A DNA stretch of 64,000 bases from NCBI RefSeq assembly GCF_027744825.2, contig NC_071335.1, positions 29,043,001-29,107,000 on the forward strand. The letters are read 5' to 3'. Positions within the stretch are counted from its first letter, which is position 1. Every line of letters begins with the position of its first letter. A program made the position numbers and the translations under genes. The notes below the pieces were generated by a model, which was not told the DNA's origin, searched no databases, and saw nothing but the letters and a program-made list of their open reading frames with translations. Below are positions 17,657 through 31,400 of the stretch, piece after piece. Source of the stretch: Synchiropus splendidus. Taxonomy: Eukaryota; Chordata; Actinopteri; Syngnathiformes; Callionymidae.

Positions 17657-19021
17657 TCTTCTTTGGGAAAAAAAAACACTTTGACTTGACCTCTTTCTGA
17701 ACAACACAGAGGAGCGTCATGAATATTGCCCACATTCACATTCGCTCGGCGAGTCACAGTTTCTGTCAGTCAGCTTATTACCATGGCAACCCTTCAGCTT
17801 CATTGTGGGGTCTGACCTGCAGCGCCTTAACATTTTTCATTGACCTCCATCACGTGGTCATTCCTCTCCACTATCAGGTCCACGGGGTCGGCAGCCGTGT
17901 CCCGGACTGAATTATCTCCCGAGACCAAGCCACCACCGCACTGGTGACCCCGGGGTGATAAACCACTTGCACCAATGACTGCACACGGGGAAAAATACAC
18001 TAAAAAGTCAGTGTGAGCTACACACAGCTGTCATCCACATTGGCCTCAAAGGGCTCTGCTCCCTGAGTCACTGTCTCTGAGGATAAGTGATTGGCTTTCA
18101 ATGCATAATTTCATATATCGCTTCATTCTCCCGGAGTGTGACGATGTTTCAAGAGCCGCTGCTGTAAAGAATCTCGCTGAGAGGCAAATGTAAGAGTGTT
18201 TGTCACTGTCACGAGTGATTTGACAATTCCACCCAGGAACCAAGGAAGTTGGTCTTCAATATACTTGAACATAAAGTTCCAAAACAGGTGTTTTTATCTT
18301 CAAAGATACGCAAGCATTTACACAAATGAAGAAACATACAACTTCTGATGCAGTATTGAGGTCGACGTCATCGGTTTTCCCATTATTGTTTTTTAAAAGC
18401 AGAGGCAGAGATGTTTTAGATTTTAATCCCTTTTTTGTCTTCTCCAATACAAAGTACCTCGATGCAGTACGTCTGTAGTTTGAAAAAAAAAAATGCTGCT
18501 CACTGTACTATAGAATCAACATACAGCACTTCAGCATTCGTGATGAAAACTTTTTTTTTTTTTTTTTAAATACATGTCGACCATGTTACGTGCCATCAGG
18601 TTGTACAATAGTAAACTTTACTGGGAATCATTGCACATTTACAGTTTATTCTATGTCATTTCTATTCATATATTATGGGTATTTATTTAATGTCTTGTGT
18701 TGTTAGTGACTTTTTATTTTTAGCTTTTGTGAACGTCTTTGATGTTTGTTTTGTATGTTTGATGTCTTGGGCGTCTTTGTTGTCACTGACTATTGCTGCT
18801 GCGACATGTTGAATTTCTTCACTGTGGGACAAATAAAAAACACCTAATGTAATATTTAATCCCATTTATCTGCGTATTGACTACTGACAGTTCAGCAAAC
18901 AAAACACCGTGGTGTGTGCAAATGATGTGATTTTTGGATTATTCGTGAGACATATTCATGATCATGTAATCGCATAAACTCTTCTGAATCGTATAATACA
19001 GAACCTTTTCACAACAACAGC
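17657..19021. other. Intergenic; LINE/SINE-type 3' tail near its end
   Basis: Mostly unrecognised. At about 18770-18840 the text GCTGCTGCGAC, TTGAATTTCTTCACTGTGGGA and AATAAA resembles the 3' tail of a fish LINE, with its terminal polyA signal. A T-run lies at 18550-18567. Confidence 0.4.
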
Positions 19022-19026
19022 AAGAG

Positions 19027-19857
19027 TGTCACGGGACGAAGGGACAAGGGAGCTAAAGCCACGTAGGAGGACGTGGTGTAGGACCCAAGTGCAAGTGGTT
19101 ATAGGCACAGGAGGCAGGAGGGAATTATAAATAATATTTAATAATTAAACAAACTAAAATAGAACAGAAAGCGTCACCGAACCGGGAAGAAACAAAGCAA
19201 ACGCAGAGTGTAAAAACAGTAATGAAACTAACAGACGTGCACAAACATTAGTAAAAAGTCAAAACAGAAAGCGTCACCGAACCGGGAGTTAAATGAACTT
19301 AAATCACAAATGAAACCGAGAATAAACTACAAAAGAAACCAAGAAAACACGGCAAACAGCAAGAAACCAAAAACACTAACTCAGGAACCAGTTAAATACA
19401 GACAAATCCAAAATAAGATAGCTCACCGAACAAGAGACACGAGAACCAGGAGTTGCAACAGGAGCTAGCAAACAGAACAATAAAAGCCGAACACAGGGAG
19501 AGACACGAGGACCGTCACCGAACCGGGAGTAGAATGAGCTAGCTGGCATAAGAGACTGAAAACAATGAGAACCAAGAGTCGAACACAGGGAGAGACACGA
19601 GGACCAGGAGTTACCACAGTGGAACGAGAGGAGTCCAAAAAACACAGGAACCAGAGGAAACATCACAGGGAAACATGGAAACACACCGGGACTAGGAGAA
19701 CTGGCAGGAAACAAACACAACGATCTGGCACACGTTGCTGGAGCCCAGGTGTTCTTGAAGACAGTAATCAGGTGGTAATCGGCTCCAGCCGTGTGCCAAA
19801 GGAACAGAGGGAGAGAAGCAAAACCAGGACTCGGAGCCTGGAAGCGGAGCCATGACA
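19027..19857. mobile_element. 831-bp element with TGTCA...TGACA ends and 5-bp duplication (possible solo LTR)
   Basis: The ends TGTCACGGG and GCCATGACA form a short TG...CA inverted pair. AAGAG stands on both sides (19022-19026 and 19858-19862). TG...CA ends with a 5-bp duplication fit a solo LTR, though some DNA transposons are similar. Inside, CGTCACCGAACCGGGA recurs at least three times and AACACAGGGAGAGACACGAG twice, so it contains degenerate internal repeats. The 160-codon minus ORF here is a product of this repeat. Confidence 0.55.
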
Positions 19858-19862
19858 AAGAG

Positions 19863-22800
19863 ACTGAAGCAAGGAAACGTCACGCACCCCAGCAGAACCA
19901 CATTTTGGTTCATTTTACTGACCTACATCATTCTAGGACATGAATCTTCATCTCAGTGAATAAAGTAGCTGCATCCACGAGCAAATTTGAACTTGCAGTT
20001 CATGTTATTTTATTAAATTTTTCCTTGATTGGAAACAGCTGCCTTTTCAACTATATACAAGAGGTATGATAGTGAAGTATCCACTTACATTTACAATGGA
20101 AAAGTGGCATGTCCTAAATTATCTGTACCCTCCACTGTTGTCAATAGAAAAGCGTTTCTTCACCACTTTTGCTTGTGTTTGGGACTCAATTGAGCTGAAC
20201 TGTTCACTGGTGCCCAAGGCCAAGTGTCTCTGCTGAATGAATGATGTTGTTGAGACTCGTGATGTGTTCCTCCTTTTTTCATGGTGTTTGAAAAACACCT
20301 TGAAATCAGTAGGTTCCCACCGGCATGTTTGACAGTGGGGACGGTGGTGTTGAGTTGACGGCTCCATCATTGTAGTCAAACAATTCTGCTCTTTTTCATC
20401 CGCCGAAAAAAAAAACAGACGACCACAAGTCTTCTTCTGTGAGCAGCTGAGCATTTGTAATGGCCAAGCGAGCTTTTGTGTGCGCTCCCTGGAAGTGATG
20501 TCCGACTTGGTCTGAGTCCGTGGCGTCCATTTGCCTGTCTGCCTTGAGACGTCGCTGCCAGCAGAGGCCAGATTCAGCAGGGTGGCCAACACAGGTGTGA
20601 ATTTTATTTTAAATAATACACACTGTGGCTGCTACTGCAACTTGTAAACACTTGGATTACCCAGAGGTTCTCAGTGGGTGCAACCTGGGTAGCTAGGATG
20701 CCATGAAAGAGAGTGGTGTGGAAGGGAACTTTTGAATTGAGTTAGATTTTTTTTCCCAAATCTGCTGCAAGATGTGTCATTTCATATCAACTGAAAATGT
20801 GTTGGTTGAATCAACATACAAAAAAAAAAAATAATTTTTATTTTTCCATATATTATCCTTGTCTCCATACCGTACATTATCATTTGAACATGTTTTCTTT
20901 TTTTTTTTTTTTTTTTTTTTTTTTCAGAACCTAGAGTTTGGCTTACCACGCTGTCAAACATGAAATCGCACGAATTACGTAACAACCAAATGTAAACACA
21001 TTCCGACTCGAACACGTGATTCTACGGAAAAACCCGATCATTCCAGGGACAAAAGAATTCCGTAATAAAACGCAACAATGGAATAAAGACATCCTTTCAG
21101 AAGAGTTGGCATTGTTTGAATCTATGACTGCAATTTTCTGGTCAGCAAAAGACCGAAAAAAAAAAAAGACGCATTGGCAAATCACTCGGTTGAGTTTGTC
21201 ACCCTAACAATCGCACACTTTTCTCAAGTGGCCGCAGTCACATATACTGAACACACTCTCGCACCTTTCATCAAACTGTGGAACATCCTGCCAGCTGGAT
21301 GCCTTAGTGATTATTTAACTGCTTTGGGCTCAGCTTGGCAGCCCAAGAAGGGAGTCTGAGGGAGGAGAGGACACAAGAAGAGGAGGAGATGAGAGGAATT
21401 AGTCGGGGATGAGATGCTTCGAGAGTGTGTGCTTTTGGGTGCGCATCTTTGTGCAGGCTGTACTCGCTTTTGTGTCTTTTCTGAAAGCATTAGTGTGGGA
21501 AAATCCACGAAGAACAACCCTGAGCAAATTTTAGATCTCAAGCAAGTTGTTCTTAAATAGTGGCGACTGGAAGAGCATCCAGACACGTATCAGTTTTGGA
21601 TCCACCTGACAGTCCAAAACAGCCTATATGAGAGTAAACACGTGATTAATAGTCTTCTACAAACTGCACAAACATAGCTGCAAATGAGTTTCAGCACAGC
21701 TTTGATCGATTGTCAAATACAATACATGCCATTTGATGACGGATGCTGTGGATGATAGCGCAACCAAATATTTGGATATGAAGTCAGTGCAGATTCATTA
21801 TTTATTAAGTCAATGTGGAAAAGATGTTTTATTGAAACAGGGAGAAGTTGGAAGGAGTTACTTGCTTGCATCTCGAGAGAAAGTTTTCTTTTCCATAAGT
21901 CACTCCACTGTCTGTAAATACGCAATGATAGCTTCTTCTTTGTTTCATGCATACGGATCTTTTTCTTCACTTTGGAGCTTGTTGCAAATGTACATGCCTT
22001 TTGATTTGTTTCAGGGCCGCGGCCAGTCTTCTCTCTCATGACTCACTTCTGCCTGTTTAAGTTGTTTGTTAAGGTCTATTTTATGATTCTAATTATTCAT
22101 AACCGCACCTCATTACCCATGTTGCTTCTTTTTCCTCATTTATTCCGGAAACTTTTTAGTCTTCGATGAAGCTCACGGAGGTGCTTGCCGCGAGGAAGGA
22201 CACAGCCGTCCGAAGCGTCGCGGCAGGGCAAATCCTTGTTAGGATGAACTCTGGTTCCTTTATGGATTATAAGAAATAAAACTTTAAGATGTGGTCCCAT
22301 TTGAATGACACACTGCACATAGAAATGGACCATCTGTTCAGATTATTTTGGGATTCTGTCCCAAAATTGTGCCACTGAAAAAGAGGGGAAGACAAAAAAA
22401 AAAAAAAATAGATGAAATGGTTGAGGGCACTCATTGTACATTTAAACATAAACAAAACGGAAAACGAAACCAACAAAGAGGAGGGAGGACAGGTGCAAAA
22501 ATATGCAATACACAATTCTTTATCACGCCTAAACTGATAAATGTTTCCAAAAAGAGTCAGATACAGCGACATTCTTTTAAATTCCTTCATTGAGCAAAGA
22601 ACTATTCCAACTATTGTTAGAACTTAGTCAAACGCAAGAAAGAGTCATGAAAAAGAAGCCTGGTTCTCAAGACATGCGCTTGATCTCATCACCCATTTTG
22701 AAGTTCATTCATTGAAATGTAACATTTATCAATGGGACAAAATGTTGATGGTGCGAGCACATGGACACAGAGAGAGTTCCAGAGTTCAGAACATGCCTGC

Positions 22801-24466
22801 TCCTCGCGACAATCACTGTGCCCGGTCGTGCACAATGATGTATGCAATCTGCTTCAGAATGTGCTCAACAAAGACACACATTTCCCTTAGAGTGACTGGA
22901 ACACCATGACTCATATGAGTCATAGCAAATCATGTTATGCCATGGGAGTGAGGATGTGATAGTCCAAGTATTTCCTGAGTGCAAAGAACAAACAAATGTG
23001 TACTTGCCATTTTATGCGTTCCCATAAGAACAAGAAAATTGTGTTCGCACATTCATTGCACTCAGAAAAACATGAGAAATAATGCTAAAATATGCATAGC
23101 ACAATGATATGGTGCTTAAAAAAGTAAGGAAGCACCTCACCAACATCTGGTATTCTGAAATCTATGTGAGACCTTCAGAAACAGCTCACGTGTAGGAGAA
23201 CTGTCAGTTGCCAAGCTGGTGTTTTGCAGTGATCTCCTTGAAAGTCCATGTCCTTAAATCTGCCAATTGTCTGAGGAACATGAAGACATATTCTCAAGTT
23301 TTGAGACAGATGTGAATTTCATTTTGTCACAAATACGTTGACTGCTCTGACAGGGCAGACAATAGAGGACAAACACAAACAAAAACAGAAGTCAGGAGAC
23401 ATGTTGCAGGGTATAATAGAAAATATCTGCTGGAACACAAGGGAGAACATGCTGCCAAACAATGTGCTAGGTTGATAAGGACACACGGATTCCATCCTGC
23501 TCACCACTCCCTTTTATCCTTCCACACTGGAAATGGGTTATTAATGTATTCACATTTACCCGATCACGTACTTGCCAGCAGCCCCTCCACTTGTGTGACC
23601 CTAGTATAAGGCTCACTCCGCTTTGAGATTGTGAGAACTGCCTGATGGATGCATTTAACATTTCATTTTGCTCCAGTGTATTGAGAGACGGCACGCTAGG
23701 CTAAAAATGTAAGAGCTATACAAGGCCTCTCTTCATTCCGAGAAAGCATCCTTGACTTTCAGTTTCTTATTTAGTTCTTGTGTGAAAGAGTATTTTAGTG
23801 TTCTTGGCCTTTGCTTCGGACACAGTCCTCGCAAGGCCAGTCTGTTCTGATTTAAGGGTTAGTGGTGAAGATGGTGAACCACAAAGACTTCAATCATCCG
23901 GTTGGACTTTTCAGGAAGTAACAAAAAAAAAGGGGGGGTTCTGCCTTGTTCTGCCTTCACATGGGCGTGTAAACGTGTTTCAGAAGATGGGAAACAGTAA
24001 ATAGAACATTGAAACCGCAGTGGAAACATCTGTGAACGCTGCTTTGCTGATTCAAGACTAGGCAACCGAATGTTGCGAGTAGATGTGCGTTTGAACAAAA
24101 GGAAGACACTCATTTCTGCACTCATGGGAGCTGTGCTAAAAAACAATGGAGTATTCCACTGACACCTTTAAATGTGTGTTGATGTTGAATGAGTCATTTA
24201 ACAAACAAGACAGGAATAAACATTGCTCTGCTGAATCAACAATTTTATTTTTTTTTTTCCCTCCGTTTCTCGAGTCTCAAGTTACGATGCGGGACTGTGT
24301 TTTTCAAAGGTTCCAATTTTATTGCTGATTTGATGCACAAAATTATACCACTCAGTAGTTTTGAATTAGAACAGGGATCCAGAACAGACTGGCTGCCAAA
24401 AATGAGCCACTTGCCGGGAAAAAGTGAACTCGAGGTTAACAGTCATTCCTCTCCTGTGTGCTGTAG

Positions 24467-24468
<2 letters not shown>
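19863..24468. other. Intergenic, no recognised gene
   Basis: AT-rich with a T-run at 20897-20924 and A-runs near 20820 and 22400. A 157-codon minus frame at 20119-20592 shows no domain that I can name and may be an old transposon. Nothing else is supported. Confidence 0.4.

Positions 24469-24509
<41 letters not shown>
24469..24509. repeat. (AT)n microsatellite
   Basis: About 20 AT units. The IYIYIY run of the overlapping ORF is translated microsatellite. Confidence 0.95.
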
Positions 24510-24514
<5 letters not shown>

Positions 24515-24766
24515 CCTCACACCTTGTATCACACATATGCTCGCTATTCTAGCTATGCTACATGCAGAAGGCAGATGCTAACCGTACTAAACTATGAAAA
24601 GGTAGAAGGTAAGACATGAACACATACTGAGACTGTGCTTGTTCTGCATACTGACTCACTTGACCGACATCAAGTGAGAGCCTGCGACGAGCATTGTAGT
24701 TCTCTACTACTTATCACACAAACCCTAAAGTAACTGGTTGGAAAGCAGTGCACTCACGGGATTAGA

Positions 24767-25640
24767 ATGTATCTTTTGAATTCACTGACGTCACATGTGA
24801 TCTCTATGGCATACTTCAATTTATACGTTATTTTCACACTAAACCACAAGAGGCCACTCCAGACCTGTGTTGATAACTTCAACGTTGGCGGTAACTTAGA
24901 AAAACAACTGAGAAGGGCTAAACAAAAATGGCATCGCAAAGAAAAACGAAAAAAGGAAGTCGTGAAATATGCAGCCGAAAATGGGAATCGCGCAACAGAA
25001 AGAAAGTTTGGAGTTAGCGAGAAACTTGTAAGGGAGTGGCGAAAAGCGGAAGTTACTCTTGCTGAAATAAAGAAAACAAAAAAAGCTAATCGTGGGCTAA
25101 GCGCTTGGTGGCCAGAGCTGGGATTCAGGTTCAGAAAGGCTGGAATCATTGGAACTGCCACTGACAAAAATGACAATAGCAACTTAGAAGAGGAAGCGCT
25201 GCATCTTCTACCTCCGGAGTTGTTGACACCGAACATGATGATTTCATTGGATTTTGTGATTTGGAGTCACACTGATGGTTTGGTAAACTTGTTAGCATGT
25301 TCTTTATGCTATAGTTATCTGAATAATTCTTAATATGTTACGTTAACATACCGTTCTCAGTTGGTGGTTTATGCGTCATGTAACGTTAGCACGTCGTACA
25401 CTTCTGTCAGCCTCTCTTCTGTTTATATCTTAAATTGCCTTTCAAGATGGCATGTCTGTTTTTGGTGTTGGATATTTTTGGAATGAATTTCCCCCAAAAA
25501 ATGCAACTTACACTCCAGTGCGACTTATATATGTCTTTTCCTTCTTTACCATGCATTTTGTGCATAATAAAATACGTCTAGGAAAATACGATGCGTTAAA
25601 CACAAACACATCAAACCATAGCATCCAGTGTCTTTTTTAA
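24767..25640 (+). pseudogene. pogo/Tigger-like transposon fragment with transposase N-terminus
   Basis: The ORF 24767-25333 carries KKEVVKYAAENGNRATERKF then GVSEKLVREWRKAE and KKTKKANRG. This is the helix-turn-helix DNA-binding region (Brinker type) that opens pogo-like transposases. The DDE catalytic domain is absent, so the copy was internally deleted. Downstream, 25480-25575 has ACTCCAGTGCGACTTATATA and TGCATTTTGTGCAT, the 3' terminal region of the same family, also seen as a MITE at 60.9-61.4 kb. The first ~30 codons of the ORF look like chance extension. Confidence 0.72.
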
Positions 25641-28416
25641 TGCGAAAGTTGCTGTTGCAGAAGTGTAGTGCACGTCTGACAGCGCCCTAATCTTTAGTAT
25701 TTTTGGGCTTTACCAAGGGCCCCAACTTCGGACAGCCATATTACATATATCTGACCATAAAAGAAAATAATTCAACTGTTTATTTTCATTAAAAAAAAAA
25801 AAATCAGTTCTGTAATTTGTTTATTAATTTAATACTGAGTGAAATGCTGCACATGTTTTATATAATATTGACCCTGACGTAAGCGTGTTTAAAGCCTGTT
25901 GAAAAAAGATTATGTAACTCACCGACTGCATTTTAAATACTTTGCATCTCGGCGTCCAGTTTGACGTACACCCACATTAACAGAGGAACTGTGATCATGA
26001 AGCAGTAATTTCTAAGACAAAAGACCCCTGTTGTAGGTCAGTGGCCACCATTATAGTTTTATGTCTTCTAACCACAAGCACCCTGAATCTACAAATCACA
26101 TGCCGATGGTCACAGTACACAGAGGCTATCGCCATAATTATATTAAACAATCCATTACTGGTCTTTATTACCCCAGGCTCTTTTGAAAACCTAATTGGTC
26201 TCAGCAGTAACAGGAACAAAAGCCTTTACAAAAGTTGGATCAGGGTAGACAGAGAGGCAGATGAAACGTAACAAAGTGAGACGCAGAAAAAGGCTATGAA
26301 CGTGCCAGCACTTTATTTAAATCCAGCCTCTGATTTGATTTCTTGCCGCATGGTCCATTATTTTTTTCTCCCTGGCTTCCAGCTTTTTTAATGAGTGTCT
26401 TGCTTCTGCGTGTTACTGTCTGAAGTCGGGCTCCAAGCGACAGATATCTTTACACTCCAGTACACATTATAGCGCCAACACCCTCAGTGCTCATTCTCTC
26501 TAGCTTCACGCTGCCTCTGACATGTTCCAAGACTTTGTCCGTCCAATTTGTGAAACACTTTAAGAGATCCATTTTTGCCTCTTGTCAGTGCTCAATATTT
26601 CCATCTCTATGATACTTCAAGTTCCTTTCTTCTTGCACGCCACTTTTTATCAATCACTTATCTGTCGACTCTTTTCATCCCAATATGCGTCGTGTTTTCC
26701 AGAAATACTTCTGGCTTAGTTTGTTAGCGCTCAGCAGCCGATGGTCAAGAGATCCACCAGATAACAGTTGTTTATTTCACATCTAAGAAGCAGTTGAAGT
26801 TTGGTTGGTGGAAAGACTGACTCCCCAACAAGAAAGGCCAATATCGGGTTAGAAAAACATCATTTCTCTTTATCGTGAACAACAGTGAGATTGATCCGTT
26901 AAAAGGCAGACTCATATTGAGATTTGTTTTCAGGCCACGGCTATCAGTCAACAATTTTAGTTCCTACTCAAACACCCCGCACAATGCACACAGTAACAGT
27001 CTAGGTCGCCTGAGCCAAAGAAAGTGACAAAACCAGCAAACGCGTTGGGAGATCCATCATCAATATTTCATTAAAATCTCTTATTTTGCCATAAGACACG
27101 GACAAGCACCTTCACGGTGAAGGCATTGACTCTCCTGATATGCAATTTCCACCTTACAGAGACTGTGAAGAAGGTGAAAGAAAAGTTACACCTCTGGGGG
27201 AAGTCACATGAACTCAGGGTGAGGTTTGATAGAGTCATGCCAATTGTTACACATCCAATCTGTGTTTGCATGTGGAAATGCTCCTCTTGAAGTGTACCTC
27301 TCCAACACCTCCACAGTGTGCTTGTCTTTTTTCCTTCCCCTTCATTTGTTAGTCTTGCAAAAATACCCCTGTTGCAGTGATGACAGTCAGAGAAACAAAC
27401 ATGTTGTCAACCTTTTCAAATGAAAGAGCTCAACACAATTAGTCAAAACAAACGCGGGGCGATGAAGTCGAAATATATGGGATTTATTTTATTGTGTGGG
27501 ACTCGCCTCACCTGTCACACGCTTACCTCTTCTATCCTCTTAAGTGCACCTCAATCTATCATGACTCTGGTACACACGCCGTTTCACTCCTCAGATTGAC
27601 GCTGCAGCAGGTTTATTCACTAAAAAAAAAGAAAGGTTTCTAATTTCTTCGCGAGATCCCTACTCTCTAGTGCCCACACGCGCAACACATCCATTACTCA
27701 GAGCTGAAAGCCCAGAGCCTCTGGCTGACGGACGCATTTGTCTATTCAGCAATTTGCTAGGGCGCCAGAAGAGGCATGCACAAATCCCACACCAAACCTG
27801 CCAACATAAGCATGTTAAAACACACATGCAAATACATCTCATCCACTCTCACCAAGGGGAAGCCCATCTGCGCTGATGTCAGTGGTAACCCATTTCTTTC
27901 TGTCAGTTCAAACCCGTGGATAAGATAGCGGAGAAGAAGCCAGATTCTGATGCCTCAAAAAGCGCTTTGTTAATTTGGGACACGAGCATGCAACTGTGTA
28001 CTGAGGCATTCTAGCAAAATATTAAAGTGTTTCAGTCAAATGACCCGTATTTAAATTCACATATGGAAAACAATGCATAGTTCGGATCACAATGCGTGTT
28101 CACGACGAGAGCGGACGACTCGGGGTTGTCTTGTTCTCTCCCTCAGAGGATCCCGAGGACAGCGCGGAGAATGACTCATAAGAGCCACACTTGTCAAAAT
28201 GAGTGCTGAAGCAGCTACTGTAACAGCGGCGACTGATTGAATCATGATGGAGCGGCTTTTAGAGCGGCTACCACTGTTGGATACACAAGCGGGATCTCCT
28301 GGGAATCTGCCGCTGCCGACCGGCTCCAAATTCTGACAGGAGACGTGTGCTGCAGCCAGATCGCATACCGTGAGTCATTTGAAGCAGAAGATGATTTAGA
28401 ATAACAAAACAAAAGG

Positions 28417-28419
<3 letters not shown>
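25641..28419. other. Intergenic, no recognised feature
   Basis: AT-rich. Short ORFs occur on both strands with no domain. An A-run lies at about 25790-25803. Confidence 0.45.

Positions 28420-28461
<42 letters not shown>
28420..28461. repeat. (GT)n microsatellite
   Basis: About 21 GT units without interruption. Confidence 0.95.
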
Positions 28462-28463
<2 letters not shown>

Positions 28464-31400
28464 GGATCACATAATCCAGCTGATGAGCAGCTTATGTGTA
28501 TGGATGTATATCCATCCCATGAGAAGATGAAGGATGAGTGAGAATGTGTAGGGAACGGAGGATGGTCGGAATCAACATGTTTTTTTAGGGGCTTTGAGAA
28601 ACTGGGACAGTGATGGCATCACTGATGTCCCCAGGCTCCGTGCGATTCAAACACAGGCCACACACACACACACGCTGGCAAGAACAAACAAATCGTAACG
28701 TGCGAGCAGGAAAAAACACACATTAACTGGCAGAGATTCTCTGGGCCTCGGGGAACCCCACTTCCAAAGGGCTTTCATGTAGCCGAAACCAAGTCGCCAT
28801 GCGTATGTGCAGAAAGTATCTAAAATGACATGAATGTCATGGCATTGAGCGCACCAGATCGGCTGCTCATAAACAAACTCAACATGACATATAAGGAAAC
28901 GGTAACAAACACTCCCTAAACATGCGGTGTTGAAATTTGACTGCCATCTAAATAGAGAGATTATCAAAGTTGCGCACTGAAATGACATGTTTACACATCC
29001 TTTTTTAATGGAGTTTTACCGGTGTCTGGACCTGTGCGTGGGCCTTTTGTATATACTGAACATTATACTGAACGTTATAAACGCAAAACATGCAATTCTC
29101 AAACGGTATCTTTTTAAAAATAAATTATTGGTCTGGCATAGAAATAAAGATTCCCACCACCAAAGAAAAAAAGAGAAGAAAAGTGTTCCCAGTTTTCACA
29201 CCAATCGATATGGTTGGTTTCTGACTGAGTGATTTGCCTCACCACCTCAGCTGTGCACGTGACCATCTCACTGGTGCAGGATCTGGATGTCATGGTCTTG
29301 AGCCCTGGTGGTAACACATGGTTTACATGTGTGTGGCACGGTTGTGTTGAATAGCGGACACTTGGACGGCCATCACCTGTCTGATGTGACATTCCAGCAT
29401 GTCAGTGGCATCTTGACAGGACAAATGCATGCAACATTTTTTTTTTTTTTTTTAAATAATTGTGTGACTATATGGTCCCACTGCATTTATGGAGGACAGG
29501 CGTGGGCGACCCTCAGATTTAATCAAAATAACTAAGAACAAACTCCTCAAAAATGAGCGCCTTCTAATGAAAATCATACGGGGAAAAGCATGAAACAAAA
29601 TGACATATTGCATTAGAATTTTGTTCAGTCCAAAGGGTGCTGACGCACCAGCACTTTTTACCTTTGTGAGAAAAGTGTCCAGTTTGCTAGAGTCATTTTT
29701 TTCCCTCTTTTCATTTCTTACATTAACACGTTTTGGTATCCGATTTGAGTTGGTGCATGATATGTTTCGTGACTTGTGATGCGTTGCTTACAAAAACAAA
29801 ACATCTGAAAACATTCCTACTGAAACTGGGCATTAATAGTTATGTATTAAAAAAATAAAAAATAAAAAAAAGGACATTGCTATCAAATGAGTAAAAACTT
29901 CCTAGCGTTCCTCAGCACTTTGCCTCTAACAACTGTGTCGCAGTTGTATCACTGTATCGCAGTCATGTCTTTGATGTGGGCAACACATTGACACCACAGT
30001 TGCAGTTTTTTTCAGTGATTCTTCTATGTTGTAATATTAGATGCAAACAGTCTTGTGACATGAAGTGAAGGAGGAAATCTTCAGAACATTTGCTAAACTA
30101 AACAGATCCCACAACAATAATCATGACGGAGAGAATAAGAATGTTTATTCACGTTGCACTTTTTGTGTCTGGCTTCAGCACCTGCCCCACAGAAACGCCT
30201 GTCCACGTCTGAGCCCTACTATCATTGGTCTTCCCAAACCAGTACATCCAACCCTGTCGTTGATTCACTCCTTTTTCACCACAGAGCATCAAAAGTTAAG
30301 TAACATACCGACTGAAATATGATGTGATGAACGCTGCAGGATTGGGAAAAGAGACTGTGAAATTCACCCTGAGGTAATGTTGCCATACAAAGCCTTGTTT
30401 GAAATATAGGTTTTCCAGCGAACAATTCAAAGCAGCGAAACACGTTTGGTAAACATTAAAAATATTCCCCCTCCTTCCATCTCTGTGGGATTTAACTCTA
30501 GTTACAAATGACTGCTCTTGTTTACATCACATGATCACAGCGCAATGATCGATGACTTTCAAATGTTCAAAAACACTGGCTAAAAGAAAGTACTGTTCAA
30601 TTAATGCCACCGTATTTGAGACACAAAAGAAAATTCATCGTGATGCATATTTTATCACGGCGTCTTATTGTGCTAAAAATAAAAGCAGACTCTTCATACC
30701 GATCATTACTTATTAATGGGGTTGGTATGAATATTTAATTGTTTATTGTACTTTTACAAATGTAACTCGACTCTGCTCGTGTTGAAAAAGTGATTTTCCC
30801 GCTGATGTCTGACAGATGAAGCGGAGCCGCTACATCTTTTGGAATAAATCTATGCAGACGACATTAAATAGCATGAATAACACGTCTAATGAGTATTTGG
30901 GATAAAATTCAAGATCCTCACGTCTATAACATACATTACAAACATTGTGACTAAATAAAACTAATATCGCTGCAGTGAAGTCTCTTTGAAATCTCAAGTA
31001 AGATGTCAGAAACCTCCCATTTTACAGGTTCCACTTTGGGCTTCTTTTGCGATGAGCTGCAGAGAGGTGATTATCAACACTTATTCTTGTGAAAACTCAT
31101 GTTCTTGTGAAAAGTATTTTTGTTCTTAGCGTAAAAGCCTCACGGTGAGACTCTTGTCAGTTTAAATTAAATTCCTATAGTTGATTCAGAAGCGTATGAG
31201 AAAAGTTAGGCGTGATCTCTTCAAGTGTGACAGTAAAGTAAATAGCACCTGAAACATGTATAGTAGAGTTGGTCCTTTTGGTGGCGTTGCCACTGGGTTC
31301 TCACACCACAAAGTTTGGCTTTACTCCTAACAGTGAGCAAGTAAAGCGGAGTGAAGCCACTGTCAATTGAAGTGACTAGAAAAGCCAAGATCAGATCACG

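Noticed and set aside
19376..19858. 160-codon minus ORF
   Set aside because: Falls inside the TGTCA...TGACA element and reads its degenerate repeats.
20119..20592. 157-codon minus ORF, possible old Tc1-like fragment
   Set aside because: The text vaguely recalls fish transposon sequence, but I could not identify a transposase motif or terminal repeats.
24754..25236. 160-codon minus ORF at 24.8-25.2 kb
   Set aside because: Antisense shadow of the pogo-like transposase frame, which carries the recognisable motif.
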